Origin: Pedobacter sp. R20-19
GTDB taxonomy: Bacteria > Bacteroidota > Bacteroidia > Sphingobacteriales > Sphingobacteriaceae
Length of the DNA: 64,000 bases
Direction: 5' to 3'
Assembly (NCBI RefSeq): GCF_000708265.2
Contig: NZ_JCKI01000004.1
Coordinates: forward strand, 1 to 64,000
Under the pieces are notes generated by a model, which ran no database searches, was not told the origin of the DNA, and saw only the letters and a list, made by a program, of their open reading frames with translations. Shown piece after piece: positions 46,347 through 56,177 of the stretch. Each line of letters starts with the position of its first letter. Within the stretch, counting starts at the first letter, position 1. Both the position numbers and the translations under genes were made by a program.

Positions 46347-47087
46347 TTGAATAAAATTAAAATATCGGCTGTTGCCTATACCAATACAAAAGCTTTTATA
46401 TACGGATTGGAACATTCGGATATTATCAATAAAATCGATTTAAGTTTAGATATCCCTTCAGATTGCGCCGCTAAAGTAATTAGTGGTGAGGTAGATATGG
46501 GATTAATGCCAGTTGCTGCAATTCCATTGGTACCTCATGCAAATATTGTTGCCGATTATTGCATCGGAAGCGATGGTGCGGTAAATTCTGTGTTTATATT
46601 TAGTAATGTTCCAATTGAGAAAATCAAAACGTTAAAATTAGATGCACACTCGAGAACATCAAATAATCTAGCTAAAGTTTTGCTGAAATTTTATTGGAAG
46701 AAGGATGTGGATTTTACTACTGATCAAGCGGTTGATACAGATGCTTTGGTATTAATAGGTGATAGAACCTTTGGCAAAAAAGATGACTTTGCTTTTGCTT
46801 ATGATATGGGTGAGGAGTGGAAAAATTTCACTGGTTTGCCTTTTATGTATGCGGCCTGGGTCGCCAATAAAAAGATCTCTGATGAATTTAAAGCTGAGTT
46901 TAATGCGGCTTTAAAATTTGGTTTGGAACATCGAGATGAAGTATTAAAAGATTTACCAACCGTATCTAACTTCGATCTGAAAGATTACCTCTATGATAAA
47001 CTCCAGTTTGATGCTACTGAAGAACGGAAGCAAGCGATGAATTTATTTTTAAAATACATTGATCAACTGGAAAAAGTGAAGGCATAA
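46347..47087 (+). CDS. mqnA: Chorismate dehydratase MqnA
   Basis: MqnA removes water from chorismate to give 3-[(1-carboxyvinyl)oxy]benzoate, the first step of the futalosine pathway. The 246-residue protein has a periplasmic-binding-like fold with the motifs SAVAYTNTKAFIYGL, SGEVDMGLMPVAAIPL and KLDAHSRTSNNLAKVLL. Translation appears to start at TTG (46347), as no in-frame ATG or GTG gives the conserved N terminus; the ATG at 46310 is in another frame. It acts just upstream of MqnE in the pathway. Confidence 0.93.
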   Translation: MNKIKISAVAYTNTKAFIYGLEHSDIINKIDLSLDIPSDCAAKVISGEVDMGLMPVAAIPLVPHANIVADYCIGSDGAVNSVFIFSNVPIEKIKTLKLDAHSRTSNNLAKVLLKFYWKKDVDFTTDQAVDTDALVLIGDRTFGKKDDFAFAYDMGEEWKNFTGLPFMYAAWVANKKISDEFKAEFNAALKFGLEHRDEVLKDLPTVSNFDLKDYLYDKLQFDATEERKQAMNLFLKYIDQLEKVKA

Positions 47088-47088
47088 A

Positions 47089-47111
47089 AAAAGGCAAATA
47101 AATTGCCTTTT
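47089..47111. terminator. Bidirectional intrinsic terminator
   Basis: A 9-bp stem, AAAAGGCAA with TTGCCTTTT, has a 5-nt loop and A/T runs on both sides. It sits between the convergent mqnA and hpf genes. Confidence 0.88.
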
Positions 47112-47118
47112 ATATTTC

Positions 47119-47433
47119 CTAGTGTGTCTTAAGCTTTCCAGCTATTGTTTCCAGTTTACTTTTCAACTTTGTGATAGCGCCGTTTAGTGCCAGGTCGTAA
47201 GTGTTACCGAGGTTAGTTACGGCGATAGGTTCTTTACCAACTATTTTTGCTTCCAATAAACAACGTTTATCATCTAAACCATCTTTACTTCCATTTTCAT
47301 CGGACAGGTGTACCTCGATTCGCGTAAGTAAATCATCAAATCGGCCCAATCCGTCTGTAATGGCACCTTTAATTTTTTCTTCGTATTCCTGGTGTATGGT
47401 TAAATTTTTGTCGGTGTTAAGTTGAATCGTCAT
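47119..47433 (-). CDS. hpf: Ribosome hibernation factor HPF/RaiA-like (short form)
   Basis: The 104-residue protein matches the short HPF/YfiA family, with the opening IQLNTDKNLTIHQEYEEKIKGAI and the central IEVHLSDENGSKDGLDDKRCLLEAKI. Such proteins bind the 30S decoding centre and store ribosomes in an inactive form when growth slows. The long-form dimerisation domain is absent, so dimer formation would need another factor. It diverges from mutS across 276 bp that hold a palindrome (47512-47525). Confidence 0.88.
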   Translation of the reverse strand: MTIQLNTDKNLTIHQEYEEKIKGAITDGLGRFDDLLTRIEVHLSDENGSKDGLDDKRCLLEAKIVGKEPIAVTNLGNTYDLALNGAITKLKSKLETIAGKLKTH

Positions 47434-47511
47434 AATTTTAATATTAAGGTTAAACTATAACTGATTAACAAACTGCACAACAAAACGTTTTAAATAGCAT
47501 CTGTATTATTG

Positions 47512-47525
47512 TAACCATTTGGTTA
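47512..47525. promoter_or_regulatory. Palindrome between hpf and mutS
   Basis: TAACCA-TT-TGGTTA is a perfect 6-bp-arm palindrome in the divergent hpf/mutS gap, 79 bp before the hpf start. It could be an operator for hpf, but it is short and could be chance. Confidence 0.3.
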
Positions 47526-47709
47526 TCAGATAAACTTTAATTTAAAAACTTCTGTAGATTAATTTTTTTTATTTTCAATCAATTGAATTAGCCAATCATG
47601 ATCAGTTTTCTGTTTTAAAACATTCCAACATTTATTCAATTTTTCAACAAAATACCTCCCCATTGCATAATCATGTTATCTTTATAGCTTTTGCAAATTA
47701 ATTTCAGTT

Positions 47710-50322
47710 TTGGCTAAAGATACGAATAAAGAAACCCCATTAATGCAACAGTACAACGCCATAAAGGCGAAGTATCCGGGTGCATTACTACTTTTCAGGG
47801 TAGGAGATTTTTACGAAACCTTTGGCGAAGATGCCATAAAAACAGCTCAAATTTTAGGCATTGTTTTAACCAGAAGAGGCACCGGACCAAACGGTGGCGC
47901 TCTAGAGCTTGCAGGTTTTCCGCATCATTCTTTAGATAATTATTTATCAAAATTGGTGAGGGCAGGCCAGCGTGTAGCGATATGTGATCAGTTAGAAGAT
48001 CCTAAAGCAACCAAAACCATTGTAAAACGTGGTGTTACTGAACTGGTTACACCTGGTGTGGCTTATGGCGATAATATCATAAATCAAAAATCAAATAATT
48101 TTCTAGCCTGTGTTTTCTTTGATAAAACACAACTAGGCGTTTCTTTCCTGGATATTTCTACCGGTGAGTTTCTAATTGCCCAAGGAAATAGTGATTACAT
48201 TGATAAGCTTTTACAAGGTTTTAAGCCTACTGAAGTGATTTTTCAAAAATCCAAGAGACAGATATTTACCGAAAATTTTGGTGATCGTTTTTACACTTTC
48301 GGTTTAGATGACTGGCCTTTCACTTCCGACTATGGAAATGAAACCTTAATGAAACACTTTGATGTAACTTCCCTAAAAGGCTTTGGCGTAGATAGGTTAC
48401 AAAGTGGTATTGTGGCTGCAGGTGTTGTTCTTCATTATTTAGGCGAAACAGAACACCGTAACTTACAACATATTACATCGATCAGTAGAATTGAAGAGGA
48501 TCGCTATATGTGGTTAGACAGGTTTACCATTCGTAACCTGGAACTGGTAAACTCACCAAATGATAACGCGGTAACTTTATTTGATATTCTTGACCACACC
48601 TGTACGCCGATGGGTGCCCGTTTGTTGCAGAAATGGATCATCATGCCTTTAAAGGAGCTGAAACCCATCCAGGAACGTTTGGGAATGGTTGATTATTTCG
48701 TTACAAATCATGAATTACAGGAAGAATTTTTAACACATATTAAACAAATCGGTGATTTAGAGCGATTAATTTCTAAAGTGGGATTACAGCGAGTTGGTCC
48801 GAGGGAGTTAGTAGCCTTAAAAAGAGCACTTTATCATATTGAATCTGTTAAAAAGCTGGCTGCCGATTCTAAAAATCCTTTTCTGATTAAAATAGCCGAC
48901 CAATTAAATCCGTGTCTAGCTATTCGCGATCGTATCGAAAAAGAATTACAACCTGAACCTCCAGCTGTATTAATTAAAGGAAATGTAATTGCAGATGGTA
49001 TAGATGAAGACCTTGATCGTTTAAGAAAAATTGCCTTTGGAGGTAAAGATTATCTGGTTCAGATTCAAAAACGCGAAGCGGAGGCTACCGGAATTCCATC
49101 ACTAAAAATTGCCTTTAATAATGTTTTCGGTTACTATTTAGAAGTAACACATACCCATAAAGATAAAGTTCCTGAAGGCTGGATTCGTAAGCAAACCCTT
49201 GTAAATGCAGAGCGATACATTACGCCCGAGCTCAAAGAATATGAAGATCAGATTCTAGGTGCCGAAGAAAAAATTCTGGCGATTGAAATTCGTTTATACA
49301 ATGAGCTGATGTATGAAACAGCGGGCTACATTAAACCTATTCAACTCGATTCATTTTTGATTGCTCAGTTGGATTGTTTACTATGTTTTGCTCAACTGGC
49401 GGAAAAAAACCATTATAACAAACCAAAGGTCACCAATAATAAAGTATTGGATATTAAGGGTGGTCGACATCCGGTGATTGAAAAACAGTTGCCAGTTGGC
49501 CAGGAATATATTACCAATGATGTTTATCTGGATACCGATTCTCAACAGATCATCATGATAACCGGCCCCAACATGGCGGGTAAATCAGCAATTCTCCGCC
49601 AAACGGCATTAATAGTTTTAATGGCGCAAATGGGTTCATTTGTACCCGCAAAAGATGCTGAAGTAGGAATCGTTGATAAGATTTTCACCCGTGTTGGTGC
49701 TTCTGATAATATTTCTTCGGGCGAAAGTACGTTCATGGTGGAAATGAATGAAACAGCCAGTATCCTCAATAACATTTCAGATGATAGTTTAATCTTATTA
49801 GATGAAATTGGACGTGGAACAAGTACATATGATGGAATTTCCATTGCCTGGGCCATTGCAGAATTTTTGCATCAACACCCAACAGCCAGACCAAAAACAC
49901 TTTTTGCCACTCACTATCATGAATTAAATGAGTTGGCCAATACCATGCCGCGCATTAAGAACTTTAACGTATCGGTTAAGGAAATGACCAACAAGGTAAT
50001 CTTTTTGAGGAAGTTAATTCCTGGCGGAAGCGAGCATAGTTTCGGTATTCATGTGGCTAAAATGGCTGGTATGCCACCAAAATTGATTGGCAGGGCAAAT
50101 GAGATTTTAAAGAAATTAGAAATCGATAGGACAGAGGGGCAGAGCATTAAAGACAGTATTAAAAAAGTTCAGAACCAGGCTTATCAATTACAAATGTTCG
50201 CTATTGATGATCCTGTTTTGGTAAAAATCAGGGATACGCTAAATAATTTAGATGTTAATGCGTTAACACCTGTAGAGGCTTTGCTTAAGCTAGATGAGAT
50301 ACAGCGATTAATAAAGAATTAG
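47710..50322 (+). CDS. mutS: DNA mismatch repair protein MutS
   Basis: MutS recognises mispaired bases and starts mismatch repair. At 870 residues it is full length: the mismatch-binding domain opens with [34 protein letters not shown], including the Phe-x-Glu (FYE) motif. The ATPase domain has Walker A in [17 protein letters not shown] and Walker B in [22 protein letters not shown], and ends with a C-terminal helical region. Start is at TTG (47710), which puts the conserved TPLMQQY at the usual place; no nearby ATG does so. No mutL is in the window. Confidence 0.96.
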   Translation: MAKDTNKETPLMQQYNAIKAKYPGALLLFRVGDFYETFGEDAIKTAQILGIVLTRRGTGPNGGALELAGFPHHSLDNYLSKLVRAGQRVAICDQLEDPKATKTIVKRGVTELVTPGVAYGDNIINQKSNNFLACVFFDKTQLGVSFLDISTGEFLIAQGNSDYIDKLLQGFKPTEVIFQKSKRQIFTENFGDRFYTFGLDDWPFTSDYGNETLMKHFDVTSLKGFGVDRLQSGIVAAGVVLHYLGETEHRNLQHITSISRIEEDRYMWLDRFTIRNLELVNSPNDNAVTLFDILDHTCTPMGARLLQKWIIMPLKELKPIQERLGMVDYFVTNHELQEEFLTHIKQIGDLERLISKVGLQRVGPRELVALKRALYHIESVKKLAADSKNPFLIKIADQLNPCLAIRDRIEKELQPEPPAVLIKGNVIADGIDEDLDRLRKIAFGGKDYLVQIQKREAEATGIPSLKIAFNNVFGYYLEVTHTHKDKVPEGWIRKQTLVNAERYITPELKEYEDQILGAEEKILAIEIRLYNELMYETAGYIKPIQLDSFLIAQLDCLLCFAQLAEKNHYNKPKVTNNKVLDIKGGRHPVIEKQLPVGQEYITNDVYLDTDSQQIIMITGPNMAGKSAILRQTALIVLMAQMGSFVPAKDAEVGIVDKIFTRVGASDNISSGESTFMVEMNETASILNNISDDSLILLDEIGRGTSTYDGISIAWAIAEFLHQHPTARPKTLFATHYHELNELANTMPRIKNFNVSVKEMTNKVIFLRKLIPGGSEHSFGIHVAKMAGMPPKLIGRANEILKKLEIDRTEGQSIKDSIKKVQNQAYQLQMFAIDDPVLVKIRDTLNNLDVNALTPVEALLKLDEIQRLIKN

Positions 50323-50444
50323 GTAAGCCACAGATTCGCAGATAATAACAGTAAAAGTCTTGGATTTTTAGGTAATTATGCTGTGAAAATTCTTACTCTC
50401 TGGTAAGCATGAATAATTAAATCTGAGGCAAATAATATAGAGAT

Positions 50445-50942
50445 ATGATGAAAAAAAAATACTCTTTTTGGTTAATTTTAATCCTCTCACTCGTTATAAC
50501 TTCTTGTGGTTCCAGAAAATACACTGTTAAAAGTGATACCAAAGCAGCCAAGGCTGCTGATGCCATGGCCAATTTAAAAAGTAAACAGCTTTATAAATTT
50601 ATTACTGATTGGACAGGAGTAAAATATCGTTTTGGAGGATTGGATAAAAGTGGTATTGATTGTTCAGGCTTTGCATTTTTATTGGAGAAAGAAATCTATG
50701 GCATTACCTTACCCCGGATTTCGCGAGATCAGGCAAGTGTTGTTAAAAACAAAAACATTAACAATTTAAAAGAAGGCGACCTGGTATTTTTCTCCTTTGG
50801 TGGCAATAATGTTGACCATGTTGGAGTTTACCTGAATAATGGTTTTTTTGTTCATGCCAGTACAAACAGAGGGGTAATTGTAGATGATTTGAATCTACCG
50901 GCCTATCAAAGGGTTTTGGTGAAATCGGGTTCTGTTAATTAA
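50445..50942 (+). CDS. NlpC/P60 (C40) peptidase lipoprotein
   Basis: The 165-residue protein has a signal peptide with a lipobox (LVITSC, Cys21) and an NlpC/P60 domain (about 48-162). The catalytic Cys73 lies in GIDCSGFAFLLEKE and His125 in NNVDHVGVYL, with a third polar residue in GFFVHAS. It should cut D-Glu-meso-diaminopimelate bonds in peptidoglycan stem peptides, as Spr/MepS-like endopeptidases do. It is anchored to a membrane, probably the outer one. It follows mutS by 122 bp and shows no link with it. Confidence 0.9.
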   Translation: MMKKKYSFWLILILSLVITSCGSRKYTVKSDTKAAKAADAMANLKSKQLYKFITDWTGVKYRFGGLDKSGIDCSGFAFLLEKEIYGITLPRISRDQASVVKNKNINNLKEGDLVFFSFGGNNVDHVGVYLNNGFFVHASTNRGVIVDDLNLPAYQRVLVKSGSVN

Positions 50943-51072
50943 ATTGTTCGTTCATAATTTCGCCATGCTAGATTTATTTTAGCAGCTAACCTAAAGAAAG
51001 ACCCTGAAATAAAATCAGTGTGAGGAACGCTAAATCCAAAAACTAAAGCCCGCAAATTTTCATTTTAAAACG

Positions 51073-51540
51073 ATGCGTATATTTTTTACAATTTGTTTAT
51101 TGTTAATTACTTATTCGGTAAATGCTCAGGTAAAATTGCTGACCATTGATGATTTGGACAAACGCCTGGCCAATGGAAAAGATACCACCTATGTAATCAA
51201 TTTCTGGGCAACATGGTGTGCTCCATGCGTGGCAGAATTACCTAACTTCGAAAAGTTACGTTTAGCCAACCTTAAAAATCCAGTTAAAGTGCTCCTGGTT
51301 AGTTTAGATTTTAAATCAAAATTGAAGAAAGAAGTAATTCCATTTGTTCAGAAGAATAATATCAATGCAGAAATATTCCTTTTGAATGCACCAGACCGAC
51401 AAGCTGATATTCAACGTATTGATGATCATTGGTCTGGAGCGATTCCTGCAACTCTATTTGTAAATAGAAAGAAAAGGAGATTTTACGAAAAAGATTTTAC
51501 GGAAGAAGAATTGAAAAATACGCTATTGAATTTTAAATAA
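51073..51540 (+). CDS. Secreted TlpA-like thioredoxin-fold protein
   Basis: The 155-residue protein has a signal peptide (about 18 residues, ending SVNAQ) and a single thioredoxin-like domain with the active site FWATWCAPCVAELPNFE (Cys49 and Cys52, CAPC). It belongs to the TlpA/ResA group of periplasmic disulfide reductases. The expected cis-proline region is seen as GAIPATLFV. It probably keeps cysteines of some envelope or cytochrome c proteins reduced, but no cytochrome c gene is near. The start follows the C40 peptidase by 130 bp. Confidence 0.88.
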   Translation: MRIFFTICLLLITYSVNAQVKLLTIDDLDKRLANGKDTTYVINFWATWCAPCVAELPNFEKLRLANLKNPVKVLLVSLDFKSKLKKEVIPFVQKNNINAEIFLLNAPDRQADIQRIDDHWSGAIPATLFVNRKKRRFYEKDFTEEELKNTLLNFK

Positions 51541-51548
51541 GTTAAGTA

Positions 51549-52230
51549 CATTTCTCACGGAATCGTCCTTTGCAAAGCTGATTCTTCATGTGCTGAAGCA
51601 ATTTCCATCGAAAAATTGTAAATGAGATTCCTTCGTCGTTCCTCTTGGAGAAATTGGAGCTAGCTCTCGAAAATACGATTTTACTAGGGGATCATCCTCC
51701 TGAACTTGATTCAGGATCTTATCCATAGTAAGGTGCTAATTAAATTCAGTATGGCGATTTATTTAGTGCATCTCTCGCGGAATCGTCATTGCGAAGCTGA
51801 TCCTTCATCTGCTGAAGCAATCTCTATCGAAGAAGTTGCAAATAAGATTGCTTCGTCGTGCCTCTCCGAGAAATCGGAGCTAGCTCTCGCAAAGACGATA
51901 CTACTAGGGGATCGTCCTCCTGAACTTGATTCAGGATCTTATCAAAATAGATGCTGAACTAAATTCAGCATGACGATTTGGTTAGTATATCCCTCCTAAA
52001 AATCCGTCCTTGCGAAGCAATCTCCGTCGAAGAATCGCAAATAAGATTGCTTCGTCGTGCCTCCTCGCAAAGACGTTCATGGAGGTGAGAATAGTGCCAA
52101 ACTAACCCGATAGTCATTGCGAGGAAGCTTTTTCAGTAACGAAGCAATCTCATTTCCACAAACAAAATTCAGAAGGAGATTGCGAAAACATTACCGACGA
52201 AGAATCGGAAAATGTTTTCGCAAGGACGTT
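51549..52230. repeat. Tandem ~220-bp repeat units and shorter related copies
   Basis: The 770-bp gap before the SDR genes holds two imperfect tandem units of about 220 bp (51549-51768 and 51769-51987) and two shorter related pieces up to about 52230. Each full unit contains a GAAGCAATCT...AGATTGCTTC arm pair, then CGGAGCTAGCTCTCG, and then a palindrome CCTGAACTTGATTCAGGATC with a following AATTCAGCATGACGAT-type end. The last piece begins GTCATTGCGAGGAAGC. These look like dispersed intergenic elements. An open frame at 51706-51957 falls inside and looks non-coding. Confidence 0.75.
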
Positions 52231-52291
52231 CTATAGTATTAGAAAGTACTGTTTTTAAACTAACGCAGTTATCCTTCGCACAGGCCAACTA

Positions 52292-52304
52292 AACTTCGCA
52301 AGTT
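52292..52304. repeat. CGAAGTT-type palindrome, second locus
   Basis: AACTTCGCAAGTT is identical to a copy at 29203-29215. It lies just after the SDR stop codon on the minus strand, and marks the same dispersed family. Confidence 0.7.
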
Positions 52305-52311
52305 GAAGAGG

Positions 52312-53148
52312 TTAGAAATTTGTTGCTGTTGCTAAAGCCCTCCAGTTTTCCATGTCTTTCTTAACATCAGCTATTTTAGCTTCTGCAAGCGCGTAAGCAT
52401 CGGGCCCCAGGAATAAATGCAATGGCGCATTTTCGCTTTCAGCTGCTGCAATAATTACGTCTATTCCTTTAGCCGGATCACCGGGTTGCTGGTTATTGAT
52501 GTCATTTTGATGTGCCGCTTGTGTATCTCTAACTTCTTTATAGGCATCAATTGGATGAGTAGGAACTGCCAATGATCCGGAAGTGAGAAAATCAGTTCTA
52601 AAATATCCAGGCTCTACAACTGTTACTTTAATCCCAAAAGATTTAACTTCAGCAGCGAGAGATTCCGTAAAACCAGCTACAGCAAACTTTGTAGCGCAAT
52701 AAATTCCAAATCCAGGAAAATTTCCTGAAAAACCACCGATCGAAGAGATATTAAAAATATGCCCTGACTGTTGTTTTCTCATTTGCGGTAAAGCTTTTCT
52801 AACCACGTTTAATGAACCAAAAACATTGACATCAAAGTTTTCCCGGGCTTCTTTGTCGCTTAATTCTTCCAATGCACCAACCATTCCGTAACCAGCATTG
52901 TTTACTAAAAAATCTAACTGACCAAATTTGCTTATGGTTTTGCTTACAGCGGTTTCTACACTTTCTTCATTTAATAAATCCATTGATAAGGGCAGGAAGT
53001 TTTCGTCATCTCCAACTGCTTTTGATAAGTCATTTAGGTTTCTGGAAGTTGCAGCAACCTGATAGCCAATACTTAATAATTTTTTAACTAACGTTAACCC
53101 AAGACCCTTTGAGGCCCCGGTAACGAACCATACTTTTTTGTTTTCCAT
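52312..53148 (-). CDS. Short-chain dehydrogenase/reductase (SDR)
   Basis: The 278-residue protein is a classical SDR. The NAD(P)-binding loop is TGASKGLGLTLVKKLL near residue 11, the NNAGYGMVG motif follows at about 88-96, and the active site has ISSIGG with the catalytic Tyr/Lys in YCATKFA. It should oxidise or reduce an alcohol or carbonyl with NADP(H); the substrate is unknown. The next upstream gene encodes a close paralogue with about half of its residues the same, so the pair likely arose by tandem duplication. Both follow an AraC gene. Confidence 0.92.
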   Translation of the reverse strand: MENKKVWFVTGASKGLGLTLVKKLLSIGYQVAATSRNLNDLSKAVGDDENFLPLSMDLLNEESVETAVSKTISKFGQLDFLVNNAGYGMVGALEELSDKEARENFDVNVFGSLNVVRKALPQMRKQQSGHIFNISSIGGFSGNFPGFGIYCATKFAVAGFTESLAAEVKSFGIKVTVVEPGYFRTDFLTSGSLAVPTHPIDAYKEVRDTQAAHQNDINNQQPGDPAKGIDVIIAAAESENAPLHLFLGPDAYALAEAKIADVKKDMENWRALATATNF

Positions 53149-53215
53149 AATTTAATGTATTTTTTATTTGTTATAATGACCAGATGTATACGCTTTCCTG
53201 AATATGAATATCATA

Positions 53216-54055
53216 TTATTCATCTAAATCTGTAGAGATCGTAATTGCTTTCCAAACTTTAAATTCTTCTAATAATGCATCTAACTTTGATGTAGCTCTA
53301 GTCAATGCATCATTCCCGAGCAGTAAATGAACTGGCGGATTTGGCATGCTTGCCAGTGAAATCATTGCAGCAGCAGCTTTTTCGGGATCACCTGCTTGTG
53401 CTCCATCCATTTTTAGGTATCTGGCATGGACCGTGCGCACATCTTCATAGTCTTCAATTGGATTTTCGGTCAGTACCAGTGATTCCGGTTTGAGGAAACT
53501 TGTTCTGAATGCACCCGGTGCAACAACAGTTACTTTTATTCCGAATGCTTTAACATCTTCGGCTAAAACTTCAGAAAATGCAATTACTGCCGCTTTTGTA
53601 GCTGCATAAATTGCCCATCCGGTGGCACCATTGATGCCCGCAATAGATGAAATGTTAATAATGTGTCCTGATTTTTGCGCTCTTAAATAGGGAAGAGCCT
53701 TCCTGATTACATTTAGTGTTCCAAAAACGTTTACGTCAAAGTTGTCTCGGGTTTCTTTATCAGTCAGTTCCTCAATACTGCCACCAATTCCGTAGCCAGC
53801 ATTATTTATGACTACATCTATTCTTCCAAACCTGGTAATCGTATCATTAATGGCCTGCGCTACGCTTGCTTCATCATTTAAATTTACTGCTAATGAAAGA
53901 AAGTTTTCGGCATTCGTATTTACCGACGAATTTAAATTTGCTTTGTTTCTCGAAGTGGCTGCTACAGATTGGCCTGCTTTTAACAATTGATTAACTAAAC
54001 TAAGCCCTAATCCTTTTGATGCGCCAGTTATAAACCAAACTTTTTTAAGTCCCAT
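53216..54055 (-). CDS. Short-chain dehydrogenase/reductase (SDR), paralogue
   Basis: This 279-residue classical SDR has TGASKGLGLSLVNQLLKAG (cofactor loop), NNAGYGIGGSIEEL, ISSIAG and the catalytic YAATKAA. It resembles the following SDR throughout its length, including DKETRDNFDVNVFGTLNVIRKALP (DKEARENFDVNVFGSLNVVRKALP in the other). The two differ most in the C-terminal substrate region, so they may act on different compounds. It lies 82 bp after the AraC gene and 67 bp before the second SDR, and is probably controlled by that regulator. Confidence 0.92.
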   Translation of the reverse strand: MGLKKVWFITGASKGLGLSLVNQLLKAGQSVAATSRNKANLNSSVNTNAENFLSLAVNLNDEASVAQAINDTITRFGRIDVVINNAGYGIGGSIEELTDKETRDNFDVNVFGTLNVIRKALPYLRAQKSGHIINISSIAGINGATGWAIYAATKAAVIAFSEVLAEDVKAFGIKVTVVAPGAFRTSFLKPESLVLTENPIEDYEDVRTVHARYLKMDGAQAGDPEKAAAAMISLASMPNPPVHLLLGNDALTRATSKLDALLEEFKVWKAITISTDLDE

Positions 54056-54137
54056 AATTTTATCCTTTTTGTTAAGACAAAATTAAAGCTGAAATTCATA
54101 TTGGATATTACGCTATTCAAACTGATGATTACGAAAT

Positions 54138-55049
54138 TCAAACAAGTCGATAAGAAGTAGGTGTGTGCTTGGTTAACTTTTTAAAGAAGTTGTTAAAATG
54201 AGCTGGTTCTTCAAAACCTAAACAATAACCAATTTCTGAGATGTTCCAATCGGTGTGCTTAAGCAATGCTTTTGCCTCACTTAATAAACGTTCGGTAATG
54301 TAATTTGTAGTGGTTTTTCCTGTAGTTTCTTTTATAGCCCGGTTTAAATGATTTACATGAACTGAAAGTTGCGAGGCGTAATCTTTTGCAGAGCGCATGG
54401 TAAATCTTTGTGAAGTAGTTTCTATGGGGAATTGCCGTTTCAATAATTCTGTAAATACTGCAGTTATTCTGGTATTGGCATCTGTATGTTTAAATAAGGT
54501 TTCTGATGGCTGTGTTTTTAAAGCAAAATGCGCAATCTCAGTGATATAATTTCTTAATAAGTCGTACTTATAAATATAATCCGTATTTATTTCATCAAAC
54601 ATTTTAGTGAAGATTGATGAAACAACAGCATCTTGTTTTTCATCAAGCACATAGGCTGGCTTACCTCCAGGAACAAACATGGGTAAATCACCAACGTTTC
54701 CGCGAATTTTTTCTTTGAAGAATGCCTCGGTGAAAATACAGAAAAAGCCTGTTAAATCACTTTTACTGCCACTGGCTAATTCCCAGGTATATGGAACCAA
54801 AGGATTAAAAAACATAAGTGCAGTACCATTTATCTCAATACTTTTATCTGCGTAATGATAAATATTATGACCTCTGTTCAGTGCGATTTTGTAAAAATCT
54901 CTGCGGTTGTAACTCATTTGTTTACTATCATCACGCAGACAATCTTCAAGTTTGAAAACATTGAAATGGCCAACACCATTTTTTAGGTTTTCAGGTAAAA
55001 AACTAAATTTATTTTGATAGAAGTCTTCAATGGTTTCTGTTGTACTCAT
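54138..55049 (-). CDS. AraC-family transcription regulator
   Basis: The 303-residue protein has a sensor domain of about 190 residues and a C-terminal AraC DNA-binding domain with two helix-turn-helices (about 212-303): AKDYASQLSVHVNHLNRAIKETTGKTTTNYITERLLSEAKALL and then ISEIGYCLGFEEPAHFNNFFKKLTKHTPTSYR. The ligand is unknown. It is transcribed with or just before the two SDR genes, which is a common arrangement for a regulator and its targets. It diverges from the TetR gene across about 246 bp. Confidence 0.9.
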   Translation of the reverse strand: MSTTETIEDFYQNKFSFLPENLKNGVGHFNVFKLEDCLRDDSKQMSYNRRDFYKIALNRGHNIYHYADKSIEINGTALMFFNPLVPYTWELASGSKSDLTGFFCIFTEAFFKEKIRGNVGDLPMFVPGGKPAYVLDEKQDAVVSSIFTKMFDEINTDYIYKYDLLRNYITEIAHFALKTQPSETLFKHTDANTRITAVFTELLKRQFPIETTSQRFTMRSAKDYASQLSVHVNHLNRAIKETTGKTTTNYITERLLSEAKALLKHTDWNISEIGYCLGFEEPAHFNNFFKKLTKHTPTSYRLV

Positions 55050-55258
55050 AAAACAAAGTTACAAAATTCAAACCGAGGTTGATGTATGGTCTTTGATAAT
55101 TTAATATGGTGACAAAAGTTAATGAAAAGAACTGTTGTATCTACTCAAGTCTCATTCTTTCAATAACGCTAAACAATAAAATGGTGTGTTGATGTATTCA
55201 AAACTTCATTCCTATTTAAATATCAGGAGTTAAATAGTACGACATCATGACAATTAAA

Positions 55259-55280
55259 TATACCGACCGGTATATATTTG
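55259..55280 (+). promoter_or_regulatory. TetR-type operator overlapping the promoter -7 box
   Basis: The palindrome TATACC-GACC-GGTATA (55259-55274) is a typical TetR-family operator, and it overlaps TATATTTG (55273-55280), a full match to the Bacteroidota -7 element. The TetR ATG follows 15 bp later. Binding here would block transcription of the regulator's own gene. Confidence 0.7.
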
Positions 55281-55295
55281 CGTCGATAAATTATT

Positions 55296-55889
55296 ATGAC
55301 AAAATCAGAGAAGACTAGAAGTCACATTATTGAAAAAATTGCACCAATCTTTAACATGAAAGGTTTCGCAGGGACATCATTAAATAATATGACCGATGCA
55401 ACCGGATTAACAAAAGGAAGTATTTATGGGAATTTTGCTAATAAAGATGAAGTTGCTTTGGTGGCCTTCGACTATAATTTCAAAAGCATTGAGATGAAAA
55501 TCAGTGCAGCTATGAATAATCAACGTACCGCAAAAGATAAACTTTTAGCTTATTTGATCGTATATCAAGGTTTAATGTTTGGTCAAATTTCTCCCGGTGG
55601 CTGTCCGGTTCTAAATACTTCTATCGATGCTGACGATACTCATCCGGCGCTCCGGGAAAAAGCATTGAATGCACTGTTGTCTTGGAAGAAGCAAATCATA
55701 AGTATAATTCAAGATGGGATTTCGAATAAAGAGATAGCCCCTAAATATAATCCAGAACAAATTGCCTTAACAGTTATTGCTATGATAGAAGGTGGAATCA
55801 TGATTTCCAGACTAATCAATACCAAGGAAACGTGTGAACTGCTTATCGACTCTTTAAAAGCATATATCAATAATCTCAGCTTAGCATAA
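55296..55889 (+). CDS. TetR/AcrR-family repressor
   Basis: The 197-residue protein has an N-terminal TetR helix-turn-helix (about residues 8-54, with GFAGTSLNNMTDATGLTKGSIYGNFANKDE) and an alpha-helical ligand domain. The block GQISPGGCPVLNTSIDADD (Cys103) is found in a TetR subgroup related to reactive-electrophile sensors, so Cys103 may be a sensing thiol; this is an inference. An operator overlaps its promoter. No target gene follows directly, since the next gene, fabF, is 288 bp on. The divergent AraC-SDR genes are possible targets. Confidence 0.9.
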   Translation: MTKSEKTRSHIIEKIAPIFNMKGFAGTSLNNMTDATGLTKGSIYGNFANKDEVALVAFDYNFKSIEMKISAAMNNQRTAKDKLLAYLIVYQGLMFGQISPGGCPVLNTSIDADDTHPALREKALNALLSWKKQIISIIQDGISNKEIAPKYNPEQIALTVIAMIEGGIMISRLINTKETCELLIDSLKAYINNLSLA

Positions 55890-56177
55890 ACCATAATGAT
55901 GACTAAAAATGATTTTAAATAAATGAGTTACAAAACATAAAAATCTAACTAACAATCAATTATAGAAGGAATATTAAGGATGAGAAAAAAGAAAAATTCT
56001 TTAACCTTATTATCATGATATTTGCGCCGGGAATAGTAAAACTGGAAGTCTAAAGATTGAATTAAATTGATGCGCATCTTACTTAATCAAAGTGCGTCAA
56101 GTCATTTTAACAATAATATTATCACCTCAAAAAATAAAAATCGGTTTCTTATTTGGAAACCATGAACAATAAATAGC

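Noticed and set aside
51706..51957. Open frame of 83 codons in the gap before the SDR genes
   Set aside because: It lies wholly within the tandem repeat units and its translation has no recognisable domain; composition follows the repeat.
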